Assembly: GCA_001567275.1 (NCBI GenBank)
Contig: LNBX01000029.1
Span: forward strand, 1 to 34,396
Length of the DNA: 34,396 nt
Source: Bacteroidetes bacterium OLB10
GTDB taxonomy: Bacteria; Bacteroidota; Bacteroidia; AKYH767-A; OLB10
Direction: 5' to 3'
A program made the translations under genes and the position numbers. Under the pieces are notes generated by a model. That model saw only the letters and a list, made by a program, of their open reading frames with translations, was not told where the DNA came from and ran no database searches. Below, piece after piece: positions 18,004 through 27,849 of this stretch. Numbering within the stretch: position 1 is the stretch's first letter; each line of letters opens with the position of its first letter.

Positions 18004-18438
18004 TTATTTTGTAGGAGCAGCAGCCGGAGCAGCTTCAATGTTACCTTTTATATGCAAAACCACGGGATTGGTTTTTGCATTTGAGTTGATTGTAACTGTT
18101 TTGTCCTGCAGACCCATTTTACCGGCAGAGTTAAATGTTACATGGATTTTACCTGTTTCGCCTTTTTTAATTGGTTCTTTAGGCCACTCAGGCACAGTAC
18201 ATCCGCATGATCCCTGAGCACTTGTAATAATCAAAGGCTCTTTACCGGTATTGGTAAAATTAAAGGTGTACTCCACTTTATCACCTTGTTTGATTGTACC
18301 ATAATTGTACTCCATGTTTTCAAATTTGAAATCTGCCTGATTCTTGTTGTCGTTGGCAGGAGCTGCTTTAATTTCCTGTGCATTGGAGAATGATGCCATT
18401 CCGATTACTAAAGCAGTTAATAGAATTGTTCTCTTCAT
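18004..18438 (-). CDS. DUF1573 exported protein (second of a tandem pair)
   Basis: The protein has 144 residues. A signal peptide (about 1-20, ending SNA) is followed by one Ig-like DUF1573 domain: FENMEYNYGTIKQGDKVEYTF, then FTNTGKEPLIITSAQGSCGCTVP (GSCGCT at 76-81), then a GKIHVTFNSAGK strand. It ends in an Ala/Pro-rich tail. DUF1573 proteins are abundant exported proteins in Bacteroidota, and their role is not established. The domain resembles ASH/MSP-type beta-sandwiches that bind other proteins. It lies 41 bp after its paralogue and is followed by a strong terminator. Confidence 0.9.
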   Translation of the reverse strand: MKRTILLTALVIGMASFSNAQEIKAAPANDNKNQADFKFENMEYNYGTIKQGDKVEYTFNFTNTGKEPLIITSAQGSCGCTVPEWPKEPIKKGETGKIHVTFNSAGKMGLQDKTVTINSNAKTNPVVLHIKGNIEAAPAAAPTK

Positions 18439-18479
18439 TTTTTTAATTGTGTTTTTGTGATTTAATATTTAACGATAAT

Positions 18480-18974
18480 TTAATTAGCAAATGGTGTTGA
18501 TGTCTCTTTAGGAGCCATACTATTGTCTTTTTTCACCGGAGTACCGCTTTCAGTTTGTTCTTTAGACTCTACTACTCCTTTTATTGTCAAAACTTTTTCG
18601 GCAGTAGTTCCATTAGAGGAAACGGTTACTGTTTTAGTAAAAGGGCCGGGTCTTTTTGTATCATAATGTACATTAATAACTCCGGTATGACCCTTTAATA
18701 TTGGTTCTTTTGGCCAGGAAGGAACGGTGCATCCACAACTTCCTCTTGCATTTGAAATAACCAGTGGCTCTTTACCGGTATTTGTAAATTTAAATTCATA
18801 CGTACCATTTCCTCCATAGGGAATGGTTCCGTAATCATGCAATTCACTTTCAAAAGAAATTTCAGGTGCATTCGGGTTTGCAGCAGGTGCTTTCTTCGAA
18901 TTGTCTTGTGCATTCAGCCCTAAAGTCATAAGACTTAGAATCATTAGTGAGTACAAATGTTTTTTCATAATCAA
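18480..18974 (-). CDS. DUF1573 exported protein (first of a tandem pair)
   Basis: The protein has 164 residues, with a signal peptide (about 1-22, ending LNA) and one DUF1573 domain: FESELHDYGTIPYGGNGTYEF, NTGKEPLVISNARGSCGCTVP (GSCGCT at 78-83), then VINVHYDTKRPG. A charged, Ser/Thr-rich C-terminal tail of about 25 residues follows. The ATG two codons downstream (18968, MKKHLYSL) is an equally good start. Shared motifs with the next gene (GSCGCTVP-WPKEPI) show a tandem duplication. An exact -7 box lies about 60 bp upstream. Confidence 0.9.
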   Translation of the reverse strand: MIMKKHLYSLMILSLMTLGLNAQDNSKKAPAANPNAPEISFESELHDYGTIPYGGNGTYEFKFTNTGKEPLVISNARGSCGCTVPSWPKEPILKGHTGVINVHYDTKRPGPFTKTVTVSSNGTTAEKVLTIKGVVESKEQTESGTPVKKDNSMAPKETSTPFAN

Positions 18975-19036
18975 AGAGTGTACTTTATTGAAGGATGTAA
19001 ATATAATTGTATTAGCTTAAACGTCAAATGATGCGC

Positions 19037-19044
19037 CAAAGTTA
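19037..19044 (-). promoter_or_regulatory. Candidate -7 box of the DUF1573 operon
   Basis: The minus strand reads TAACTTTG, an exact TAnnTTTG match, in the 101-bp gap between the symporter stop and the first DUF1573 gene. It predicts a leader of about 55-60 nt. No clear -33 box is present. Confidence 0.4.
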
Positions 19045-19075
19045 GAATTAAGCAGTGAAATTAAAATGAACTGAA

Positions 19076-20302
19076 TTATAATTCTTTTTCCCACTTAGAA
19101 ACCACTGCTGTTGCAACTGCATTTCCGAGTACGTTTGTAGCGGAGCGACCCATATCAAGAATTTGGTCTATTCCTAGAATAAGAAGCAATCCTGCTTCAG
19201 GAATATTAAACGAACCCAGCATGGCTGCTATGACTACTAAACTTGCTCTCGGAATACCTGCCATGCCTTTACTTGTAACAAGCAATATCAACAACATGGT
19301 GATTTGTTGCTGTGCGTTGAGGTCCATACCATAAGCCTGAGCAATAAACTGTGTGGCAAAAGCCATGTACATAATACTTCCATCGAGATTAAAACTGTAA
19401 CCAATAGGCAGAACAAAACTGATAATCCGGTTGCTGCAACCATATTTTTCAAGAGCTTCAATGGTTTTTGGAAATGCTGCCTCTGAACTGGCTGTTGAAA
19501 ATGCAAGCAAAGCAGGTTCTTTAATATGCTGCAGGAGTTTTACAAATGGAATTTTTAAGGAGTAACAGATGAGCCCCAGAATAACCAGACCAAAAAATAA
19601 CAGCCCTCCATAAAAAGTCAATATCAGATATAAATATCCTGAAATTACACTCAATCCCTGTTTGGCTACAACTGCGGCAATGGCTCCGAATACTCCAACA
19701 GGTGCAAACTTCATTACATAGTTGGTAACCTTAAACATGATATGCGATATAGCATCAATACCTTGTATTAATGGTTTTGCTTTATCACCCAATGACGCTG
19801 CTCCAATTCCAAAAAACAATGAAAAAATAACAATGGGAAGGATGTCATTATCGGCCATACTCTCGACCACACTTTTTGGAATAACATGTGTAATAAATTC
19901 TTTTGGGTCAAATGATTTGGCATGTACACCTGATTCCTGTGTTTGTTCAGGTAACGGCAAATGCATCACTTTTCCGGGTTCAAATAAATTTACCAGCAAC
20001 AATCCTAAAATTAATGCCAATATCGTAGCAAATTGAAAATACAAAATCGTTTTCAATCCTATTCTTCCCACACTTTTAAAATCACCAACCTTTGCCACAC
20101 CTACCACAAGTGTTGCAAACACGAGTGGGGCAATAATCATTTTGATAAGCCTGAGAAAAATATCACTAAGAATGCTGATACGTGAAGCAAACAACTCCCA
20201 ACCTGAAGCATCATGCGTTACATGATACCAATGCCCTAAAAGTATGCCTAACAGCATACCAATAAATATTTGAGCAGTAAGATTAATTTTTATTCTGGTC
20301 AT
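19076..20302 (-). CDS. Glutamate/dicarboxylate:cation symporter (SDF/GltP-DctA family)
   Basis: From the ATG at 20302 the protein has 408 residues and about eight membrane segments with the two re-entrant hairpins of the family. Landmarks are the HP1-like STASSEAAFP, the TM7 motif YSFNLDGS (family NMDGT), the HP2-like GMAGIPRAS, and the TM8 signature ILDMGRSATNVLGN (381-394). D383 and R386 match the residues that bind the amino and side-chain carboxyl groups of aspartate in GltPh. N394 replaces the sodium-binding aspartate, as in DctA-type carriers. An acidic amino acid is therefore a likelier substrate than succinate, with altered cation coupling; this is inference. A longer start at 20323 is rejected because it overlaps the exact -7 box. 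Confidence 0.9.
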   Translation of the reverse strand: MTRIKINLTAQIFIGMLLGILLGHWYHVTHDASGWELFASRISILSDIFLRLIKMIIAPLVFATLVVGVAKVGDFKSVGRIGLKTILYFQFATILALILGLLLVNLFEPGKVMHLPLPEQTQESGVHAKSFDPKEFITHVIPKSVVESMADNDILPIVIFSLFFGIGAASLGDKAKPLIQGIDAISHIMFKVTNYVMKFAPVGVFGAIAAVVAKQGLSVISGYLYLILTFYGGLLFFGLVILGLICYSLKIPFVKLLQHIKEPALLAFSTASSEAAFPKTIEALEKYGCSNRIISFVLPIGYSFNLDGSIMYMAFATQFIAQAYGMDLNAQQQITMLLILLVTSKGMAGIPRASLVVIAAMLGSFNIPEAGLLLILGIDQILDMGRSATNVLGNAVATAVVSKWEKEL

Positions 20303-20320
20303 AGATGGATATAACAGTGG

Positions 20321-20351
20321 CAAATCTAATGTTCTGTTTCATATAATGAAA
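20321..20351 (-). promoter_or_regulatory. Promoter of the symporter gene
   Basis: On the minus strand TTTC (20348-20351, one mismatch to TTTG), 19 bp, then TAGATTTG (20321-20328), an exact -7 box, 18 bp before the ATG at 20302. The palindrome TTTCAT-ATA-ATGAAA (20337-20351) covers the -33 region and could be an operator. Confidence 0.5.
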
Positions 20352-20455
20352 GTTGCATCTTTGATGTATTTCTTAAAATCCTGTTTTGCTGTTAACATTT
20401 GATTAACCATGTTTCGGCCCACCTCAAAATAGCTTTGTCGTGCTATTTGATTCCT

Positions 20456-22922
20456 ATGTATCACAAAATCTCAATGCTCATAGCCGGTATGTTACTACTG
20501 ATGTGTCAAAACATACAAGGTGCTACAGATAGTCTGAAACACTATCAAGCAACACGCATACATGAGAAACTGAAAATAGATGGCAATTTAAACGAACCTG
20601 CATGGCAAAAAGCAAATACCATAAATGACTTTGTAATGTTCCGACCCAATGAAGGCGGAACTCCTACACAACGAACAGAAGTAAAAATTATCTATGATAA
20701 CTCCGCATTATATGTGGGTGCCATTCTTTACGATTCCTCACCTGACAGTATCTTGCGGGAATTAGGACTTCGTGATGGAGCTGATCCATCATCAGGAAGT
20801 GGATTTGGTGATATCAATGCGGATTTTTTTCAAATAGCTTTCGACCCATATAACAAACGTCAGGATGCATATTACTTTGGAGTTTATGCATCAGGTGTAC
20901 AGGCCGACAGCAAAATTACGGATAATCTGTTTGATGCTGTTTGGGAAAGTGCTGTCAACATTAATGAAAAAGGGTGGATTGTAGAAATCAGAATCCCTTA
21001 TTCGGCTATCCGGTTTCCGTCAAATGAAATACAGGAATGGGCTTTTCAGATTAAACGAAATATCAGACGCAACAGAGAGACACAACAATGGAGCCTTACA
21101 CCATCAGAAGCATATAATGCTCTTGATTACTGGGGAGTATTGGATGGTGTAGAAAATATTGAACCTCCGTTACGTTTATCCCTCACACCTTATATGAGTT
21201 TAGCTTATGAAAGACAACCAGCAGAAGGAAAAACAACCAATACATATTCTTATCGGGGAGGTGCGGATATAAAATATGGAATTGATGAGCGGTTTACTGT
21301 TGACATGACCCTCCTACCCGATTTCGGGCAGGTACAATCTGACAATAAAATAAAAACCCTCAGCTATGAGGAAGTAATGTATGATGAAAACAGACCCTTT
21401 TTCAAAGAAGCTACTGATATTTTCTCGAAAGACAATTTATTTTACAGCAGAAGAATCGGACAAACACCTTCAGGATTTTATGATATCTATAGTCATCAGA
21501 AAGAAAATGAAATTGTAAAAAATAATCCTACTGAATCCAATCTGATTAATGCAACCAAGGTTTCGGGACGAACTGATAATGGAATTGGATTGGGATTGTT
21601 TAATGCGATTACCAATCATACTTATGCTACTTTTAAAGATACTGTCACAGGCCTTACACGAAGGGAGCTGACAGAACCACTTACCAACTACAATGTTGTT
21701 GTTGCAGATAAACAGTGGAAGAATAATTCTTCAGTATATTTAATTAACACAAATGTTACTCGTGGTGGAGGATTTAATGATGCTGATGTGGTTGGTGCCG
21801 GTTTTAATCTGATGAATAAAAAAAACACCTATGGCGCTGAAGGTGCATTTGATTACAGCATGTTATTTATATCAGATCCATCGAGTCAAAAATCTAAAAA
21901 ACAAATTACAGGATACAGGTATGTGTTAGGAATAAGCAAATCAAGCGGCACTATCAGATGGGGAATTTCACAGGGTGGTTTAAGCCCTGATTACAATGCA
22001 ACTGATTTAGGTTATTATAAAACTGTCAACCGTATTAATACAAATGCCTATATCACCTTTTTCAGATTTAAACCATATAAAAAGATACAGGAAGGTAACT
22101 CACAGTTTGGTGCGTTGTCTAAAAATTATTTCAGCAACAGTGATTTTATGTCTTTGGAATTGTATAACAACACCTTCATCATGTTCAAATCGTATGATGC
22201 AATTTACGGAGGTGCAGGATTTACTCCTGTAACAGGTCATGAATACGACCCACGTTTAAACGGGCGCTATGTTAATGCCATGCGATTTTGGTGGGCAAAT
22301 ATTGGTGTAAGCACCGATTACAGGAAACCGCTTGTATTAGAACTATCAGTTACACCAAGTAATTTCATTGACCGTTTTGTATCTGAAGGTATTAATTCGG
22401 ATGCAACTTTGCGTTACCGCGTGAACGATAAACTTACAGTCACTGCATCTAATTCGTACTACTTCGACCCTTATAATTTTGGATTTACCGATCAACTTGG
22501 AGAGGATTATCTTTTTGGAGTGAGGCGAACCAACACCTATATCAATAAATTTTCTGTCAGATATATTTTTAAGAATGACCTTTCACTTTCAATTGTTGCA
22601 AGGCATTACTGGTTTAGTTATAAATACCGCAAGTTTTTTTTATCTGGAAGACAATGGCGATTTGACACAGTCGGGAGATGATTTTGGGAATATGTATGAC
22701 GGAAGTTACAATTTCTTCAATGCAGATTTGTTATTCAACTGGCGATTTGCTCCCGGAAGCACGTTAAGCATTTCCTACAAAAATATTTTTGAAAATGCAG
22801 GCAATGAAATTCTCTCCTACAGCAAAAACTTCGATACCGTTTTCAACAACCCTCATACGCATACTTTATCACTTAAAGTGCTCTATTATTTAGACTACCT
22901 TCAACTGCGAAAAAACAAATAA
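20456..22922 (+). CDS. DUF5916 outer-membrane protein with CBM9-like domain, interrupted by one frameshift
   Basis: The protein is 821 residues when read through one frameshift. A signal peptide (about 1-22) precedes a CBM9-like sandwich (about 35-220, with EKLKIDGNLNEPAW and IPYSAIRFP), then the DUF5916 barrel (DMTLLPDFGQVQSDN, then YDENRPFFKEATDIF). The family consists of exported outer-membrane proteins of unknown role. The frame ends early at 22681, while the natural continuation (EDNGDLTQSGDDFGNMYDG to LQLRKNK) lies one base out of frame up to 22922. Dropping one T from the T8 tract at 22634-22641 restores KFFYLEDNGD and one clean frame. I take this as a sequencing or replication slip. 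Start: the ATG at 20456; a TTG at 20399 would add a segment that spoils the signal peptide. Confidence 0.85.
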
Positions 22923-23020
22923 CCTCCGCTGTTTTTAGTAAATTAAAGGGTAATCCATTTGTATAAATCCCGGCAGAACGCTGCTTTATCACAGGTAAAC
23001 TCAGCTCTCCTCTAATTTCT

Positions 23021-23028
23021 TATTTTTG
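23021..23028 (+). promoter_or_regulatory. Candidate -7 box of the valS operon
   Basis: TATTTTTG is an exact TAnnTTTG match 23 bp before the valS ATG, giving a leader of about 17 nt. No good -33 box is seen at the expected distance. Confidence 0.45.
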
Positions 23029-23051
23029 GCGTTCAATTACAAGATGTAAGT

Positions 23052-25676
23052 ATGTCTGATTTAGCCAAAGTTTACAGTCCGAAAGAAGTAGAAGAAAAAT
23101 GGTACACTCACTGGATGAATGGAAAATTTTTCCGTTCTGTTCCTGATGAAAGAGAACCCTACACCATTGTTATTCCTCCGCCAAATGTTACGGGAGTATT
23201 GCACATGGGGCACATGCTCAATAATACCATACAGGATGTGCTGATTCGCAGGGCACGCATGACAGGTAAAAATGCATGTTGGGTACCGGGAACTGACCAT
23301 GCTTCTATTGCCACAGAAGCCAAGGTAGTGCAGATGTTACGCGAAAGAGGTATTAAAAAATCTGACTTGTCGAGAGAAGAATTTTTGAAGTATGCCTGGG
23401 AATGGAAAGAAAAGTATGGAGGTATCATTCTTGAACAATTAAAAAAACTTGGTTGCAGCTGCGACTGGGATCGTACACGTTTCACCATGGAAGAAGAGCT
23501 GAGTGAAGCTGTGATTGATGTGTTTATTGACCTGTATAACAAAGGACACATTTACCGCGGCATGCGAATGGTAAACTGGGACCCTGCAGGACTTACCGCT
23601 GTGAGTGATGAGGAAGTCATTCACAAAGAAGTGAATTCAAAATTATATTATGTAAGATATAAAATTGCCGACAGTGATGATGAGTGGATTACCATTGCCA
23701 CTGTGCGTCCTGAAACAATTTTGGGCGATACTGCAGTGTGTGTGCATCCTGATGATGAGCGTTATGCGCATCTCAAAGGAAAATATTGCATCATACCGGT
23801 TGTAAATCGCAAAGTGCCTATCATCTTTGACGATTATATTGACAAAGAATTTGGCACCGGAGCATTAAAGGTTACACCTGCACATGATATCAACGACTAC
23901 AATCTGGGAGTAAAACATCATCTTGAAGTGATAGACACACTCACACCAGATGGCAAACTGAGTGAAGCAGCAGGACATTATGTGGGCGAAGACCGCTTTG
24001 TGGTTCGCAAAAAAATTGTGAAGGACCTGGAAGCACTGGGACATTTGGTAAAAACAGAAGACTATAAAAACAAGGTTGGATACAGTGAACGTACAGATGC
24101 AGTGATTGAACCAAGACTGAGCCTTCAGTGGTTTGTGAATATGCCCGGCATAGCCAAACCTGCTCTGGATGCCGTAATCAACGGTGATGTAAAACTTATT
24201 CCTGATAAATTTATCAACACCTATCGTTACTGGATGGAGAATGTAAAAGACTGGTGCATATCGCGTCAGTTGTGGTGGGGACAACGTATTCCGGCTTGGT
24301 ATGATAAGGGCGAGAATTTTGTTGTAGCAAAAACTGCTGACGAAGCAGTGAAAAAATTTGCAGAAAAAAATATACAGGTTAAGGCAAATGAGATAAAACA
24401 GGACGAAGATGTATTGGACACCTGGTTTTCGTCATGGCTTTGGCCTATCAGTGTATTTGATGGTTTTAAAGATCCTAAGAATAAAGACATCAGCTATTAT
24501 TATCCGACAAACGATCTTGTAACAGCTCCTGAGATTTTATTTTTCTGGGTTGCACGAATGATTATTGCCGGATGTGAATACAGAAATGAAAAACCATTTG
24601 AAAGAGTTTACCTCACAGGAATTGTACGTGATAAATTAGGCCGCAAGATGAGTAAGTCCTTAGGTAACTCTCCCGACCCGCTGGAGTTGATAAGCAAATT
24701 CGGTGCTGATGGTGTACGTGTTGGAATGTTGCTTTGCTCACCTGCCGGCAACGACTTATTGTTTGATGAATCATATTGCGAACAGGGAAGGAATTTTTCA
24801 AATAAAATGTGGAATGCATTCCGCCTGATAAAATCATGGAACATTGATGAACAATTAAAACAACCTGAATCATCTGCCAAGGCAATAGAATGGATGAACT
24901 CCAGGCTCAATGAACAGTTGCAGATGATTGATGACGGATACAGCAAATTGCGCATAAGTGATTTGCTGATGACAAGCTACAAATTATTCTGGGACGATTT
25001 CTGTGCATGGTATCTTGAAATGATTAAGCCTGCATTTCAGGGAGAAAATACAGTAATTGACAAAACAACCTATCAGGCTACCATTGAAATTTTTGAAAAA
25101 CTGCTGAAAATTTTACATCCGTTTATGCCATTCATCACCGAGGAGCTATGGCATGAAATCAGAGAACGTAAGGATAAAGAATGTATCATTGTTGCTGAAT
25201 GGCCTAAGGTTGGAAATACCAATCAACAGCTGATTGACAAAATGGAATTGACAAAAAACATTATTACCGAAGTTCGCAGTTTCAGAAATTCAAAAGGAAT
25301 GTCACCCAAAGAGAGTTTGACGTTGCTTTGTAAATCAGGTCATCAGAATACTTTTGATGCAACCATCATGAAGCTGGCAAACATTTCAGAAATATCTCTG
25401 ACGGAAACATTTGAAAAATCATACACTTTCTTATCAGGAACACATGAGTATGGTATTCCATTCAATGCGGGTATTGACAGCGAAGCAGAACGTCAGCGTA
25501 TTGAAAAAGAAATTGCTTACAACAAAGGATTTCTGGAATCGGTGATGAAAAAATTAGGGAATCAGAATTTTGTTGCTAAGGCAAAACCTGAAGTGCTTGC
25601 CAACGAAGAAAAAAAGAAAGCTGATGCCGAACAAAAAATAAGTGCACTTGAAGAACAATTGAAAATGCTGGAATAA
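23052..25676 (+). CDS. valS: Valyl-tRNA synthetase
   Basis: The protein has 874 residues. Class I motifs are in place: the HIGH-type motif in [13 protein letters not shown] (about 42-54), the CP1 editing domain in the middle ([13 protein letters not shown]), [10 protein letters not shown], and the KMSKS loop in [14 protein letters not shown]. An anticodon-binding domain and a C-terminal coiled-coil arm (residues about 810-874, Lys/Glu-rich) complete the family plan. The enzyme charges tRNA-Val and clears mischarged threonine. It is the first gene of a tight operon with DUF2007 (4-bp gap) and cdsA. Confidence 0.98.
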   Translation: MSDLAKVYSPKEVEEKWYTHWMNGKFFRSVPDEREPYTIVIPPPNVTGVLHMGHMLNNTIQDVLIRRARMTGKNACWVPGTDHASIATEAKVVQMLRERGIKKSDLSREEFLKYAWEWKEKYGGIILEQLKKLGCSCDWDRTRFTMEEELSEAVIDVFIDLYNKGHIYRGMRMVNWDPAGLTAVSDEEVIHKEVNSKLYYVRYKIADSDDEWITIATVRPETILGDTAVCVHPDDERYAHLKGKYCIIPVVNRKVPIIFDDYIDKEFGTGALKVTPAHDINDYNLGVKHHLEVIDTLTPDGKLSEAAGHYVGEDRFVVRKKIVKDLEALGHLVKTEDYKNKVGYSERTDAVIEPRLSLQWFVNMPGIAKPALDAVINGDVKLIPDKFINTYRYWMENVKDWCISRQLWWGQRIPAWYDKGENFVVAKTADEAVKKFAEKNIQVKANEIKQDEDVLDTWFSSWLWPISVFDGFKDPKNKDISYYYPTNDLVTAPEILFFWVARMIIAGCEYRNEKPFERVYLTGIVRDKLGRKMSKSLGNSPDPLELISKFGADGVRVGMLLCSPAGNDLLFDESYCEQGRNFSNKMWNAFRLIKSWNIDEQLKQPESSAKAIEWMNSRLNEQLQMIDDGYSKLRISDLLMTSYKLFWDDFCAWYLEMIKPAFQGENTVIDKTTYQATIEIFEKLLKILHPFMPFITEELWHEIRERKDKECIIVAEWPKVGNTNQQLIDKMELTKNIITEVRSFRNSKGMSPKESLTLLCKSGHQNTFDATIMKLANISEISLTETFEKSYTFLSGTHEYGIPFNAGIDSEAERQRIEKEIAYNKGFLESVMKKLGNQNFVAKAKPEVLANEEKKKADAEQKISALEEQLKMLE

Positions 25677-25680
25677 TTTT

Positions 25681-25896
25681 ATGGAAAAGCATGCTGAATG
25701 GGTGAAAGTTTATACCACAACACAACCGCATAAAATTGAAATCGTGCGGGCATTACTGACAGAACATGATATTGAGAGCATGGTAGTAAACAAAACTGAT
25801 TCAAGTTATCCCGGAATCATCGGTGATATTGAAATTTACGTACTGGATAAAACGGAAGTATTAGCCAGATTTATTATAAACGACAGCCAACTGTGA
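25681..25896 (+). CDS. DUF2007 small protein
   Basis: The protein has 71 residues. EWVKVYTTTQPHKIEIVRALLTEHDI, then a short VVNKTDSSYP segment and GDIEIYVLDKTEVLARFII, fit the DUF2007 beta-alpha-beta fold, related to the regulatory domains of PII-like proteins. The family is called a putative signal-transducing domain, but no ligand is known. The gene sits between valS (4-bp gap) and cdsA, whose GTG start overlaps its TGA stop as GTGA, so translational coupling is likely. It has no signal peptide or membrane segment. Confidence 0.85.
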   Translation: MEKHAEWVKVYTTTQPHKIEIVRALLTEHDIESMVVNKTDSSYPGIIGDIEIYVLDKTEVLARFIINDSQL

Positions 25897-26717
25897 GTAA
25901 TTTCTGGACAAGAGCAATAACCGGAGCGGTTTTCGTGGCGCTGATGATAGGTGCCATAATAGTCAGCCCTTACACTTTTATGTTGCTGTTTATGACCGTA
26001 AATCTCTTAAGCATCATTGAGTTTTACAAGCTGTTTATTAAAAATGATTTAACGCCTCGCATATTTTCAGGAATTGTTTTAAGTGCCATGCTGTATGCTA
26101 CCAGTGCTTTGGTTGCTTCAGGAACTTTTGACTCGAAAGTGTTGCTGTTAAATATACCGATGATATTTCTGATTTTTATTTTCGAACTGTTTCTGAAGTC
26201 TGAAAAACCATTTGAAAACATTGCATATACGTTATTGGGTGTTATTTACCTTACCTTACCTCTCGCATTGTTCAATTCACTTGCATTTTTACCGGGCGAA
26301 AATTCAGTTTATCACAGCGGTGTCATCATCGGATATTTTCTGATACTGTGGGCAAGTGACACAGGTGCCTATCTTGCAGGAATGACTTTTGGAAAACATA
26401 AGTTATTCGAACGCCATTCACCTAAAAAAACCTGGGAAGGAAGTATTGGCGGATGCCTTTCGGCATTGCTTCTCGGTTATATCGGCTCTTTGTTTTATAC
26501 TCAACTCAACTTGTCTCAGTGGCTGATGGTAAGTTTGATTATTGTTGTCACAGGAACTTTTGGCGACCTTATAGAGAGTATGCTTAAACGAAGTCTGAAA
26601 ATAAAAGATTCCGGTTCTATTTTGCCCGGACACGGAGGAATTCTCGATCGCTTTGACGGACTGTTTATCTCAATCCCTTTCGTGTTCAGCTATCTGGTGC
26701 TGATAGGAAAAATCTAA
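25893..26717 (+). CDS. cdsA: Phosphatidate cytidylyltransferase
   Basis: The protein has 274 residues and about eight membrane segments. The family signature lies at 229-255: SMLKRSLKIKD, then ILPGHGGILDRFD, with D239, H247, D252 and D255 present. CdsA makes CDP-diacylglycerol from phosphatidate and CTP at the inner membrane, the branch point for phospholipid synthesis. It starts with GTG inside the GTGA overlap with DUF2007. Its stop codon overlaps the stop of the convergent receiver gene by three bases. Confidence 0.95.
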   Translation: MSNFWTRAITGAVFVALMIGAIIVSPYTFMLLFMTVNLLSIIEFYKLFIKNDLTPRIFSGIVLSAMLYATSALVASGTFDSKVLLLNIPMIFLIFIFELFLKSEKPFENIAYTLLGVIYLTLPLALFNSLAFLPGENSVYHSGVIIGYFLILWASDTGAYLAGMTFGKHKLFERHSPKKTWEGSIGGCLSALLLGYIGSLFYTQLNLSQWLMVSLIIVVTGTFGDLIESMLKRSLKIKDSGSILPGHGGILDRFDGLFISIPFVFSYLVLIGKI

Positions 26718-27196
26718 TGTCTGAAAAATAATAGCAGACTTAACATCAGAATACCGATAATAACAATAATCAGCAGCTTTCTGTTAAATGCCGGTGTATT
26801 GACCATCAGGTGGCCTTTGAGATGTGTGATTATTTCTCCAAGCTTTTTAAAACTTTCCTGTGATTTTACAACGTAATCATAAGCGCCCATCTTCATTGCA
26901 GTGGCAGCTACATCAGGGTCTTCCTGTCCTGTAAACATTACTACTCTGGTGGTTTTATTTACCTGACGGATATGTGATAATACCGTTAAACCATCCATAG
27001 CTTCCTTGTCATACTGACTCAGAAAATAATCCAGTACAATAAGATGTGGATTCAGATGCATATCTATCAATGCATCTTCTCCGGTTTTATAAAGGCTGAT
27101 TTCAATGTCAGGAAAATTCAAATGCAGATAATCCAGAATCATCTTTTGCAGATGCTTATCATCTTCTATCACGAACACATGAAACTTCTCCGTCAT
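26714..27196 (-). CDS. Single receiver domain with a C-terminal membrane anchor
   Basis: The protein has 160 residues. Residues 1-125 are a CheY-like receiver: acidic pocket E11-D12-D13, phosphoacceptor D56 (LIVLDYF), T89 (MFTG) and K111 (VVKSQ), all present. There is no DNA-binding or enzymatic output domain. Instead residues about 141-158 form one strong hydrophobic helix (LLIIVIIGILMLSLLLFF) preceded by NRK and followed only by RH, so the protein should be tail-anchored with the receiver in the cytoplasm. No histidine kinase lies nearby. It begins two bases after folE and is last in the pterin operon. The role is unknown; a membrane-tethered phosphorelay or sequestration device is possible. 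Confidence 0.9.
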   Translation of the reverse strand: MTEKFHVFVIEDDKHLQKMILDYLHLNFPDIEISLYKTGEDALIDMHLNPHLIVLDYFLSQYDKEAMDGLTVLSHIRQVNKTTRVVMFTGQEDPDVAATAMKMGAYDYVVKSQESFKKLGEIITHLKGHLMVNTPAFNRKLLIIVIIGILMLSLLLFFRH

Positions 27197-27198
27197 AA

Positions 27199-27849
27199 TT
27201 ACACTTTCTTTTCTGCAAGTAATCTTAAAAATTCACTTCTGGTGCGGTCGTTCTGAAATTCTCCGGTAAATGCTGATGTGGTTGTTATTGAATTTTGTTT
27301 CTGCACTCCTCGCATCTGCATACACAAATGTCGTGCTTCGATAACAACTGCAACGCCTAAAGGCTGAAGAGTTTCCTGAATGGCATCGCGTATTTCTACC
27401 GTAAGTCTTTCCTGCACCTGCAGTCTTCGTGCAAATACATCAACAACACGCGGAATTTTACTCAGCCCAACAATAAAATTATCAGGAATGTATGCTACAT
27501 GTGCCTTCCCGAAAAACGGCAGCAAATGATGTTCACACAGAGAATACACTTCAATATCTTTTACAATAACCATTTGCTTATACTCTTCTCTGAATTTGGC
27601 TGATTCAAGAATTTCTTTTGCATTGATCTGATAACCGTGAGTAAGATACTGCATGGCTTTGGCAACACGTTCGGGAGTTTTTAAAATTCCTTCGCGGTTG
27701 ACGTCTTCACCTAAAGTGCTCAGTATATTCTTATAAGACTCTGCAAGTCGTTCAACCGTTTCAAGGTTATAGTTTTCTATCCTATGGTAACCATGGAACT
27801 CATCTTCGTCAAGCTCCGATTTTTTATTGTGATTTGATAAATTATCCAT
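27199..27849 (-). CDS. folE: GTP cyclohydrolase I
   Basis: The protein has 216 residues. Zinc ligands are C105, H108 ([10 protein letters not shown]) and C176 (HLCMQMRG). The active-site segments [29 protein letters not shown] and ITTSAF match FolE type I. It converts GTP to 7,8-dihydroneopterin triphosphate, the first step towards folate, queuosine and biopterins. The N-terminal 25 residues are acidic and poorly conserved. It overlaps the end of the PTPS-type gene by 8 bp and is followed after two bases by the receiver gene, so these three share a transcript. Confidence 0.96.
   Translation of the reverse strand: MDNLSNHNKKSELDEDEFHGYHRIENYNLETVERLAESYKNILSTLGEDVNREGILKTPERVAKAMQYLTHGYQINAKEILESAKFREEYKQMVIVKDIEVYSLCEHHLLPFFGKAHVAYIPDNFIVGLSKIPRVVDVFARRLQVQERLTVEIRDAIQETLQPLGVAVVIEARHLCMQMRGVQKQNSITTTSAFTGEFQNDRTRSEFLRLLAEKKV

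Noticed and set aside
23865..24284. 139-codon open frame on the minus strand inside valS
   Set aside because: It is antisense to the editing domain of a complete valS, and its Cys/His/Phe-rich composition is an artefact.
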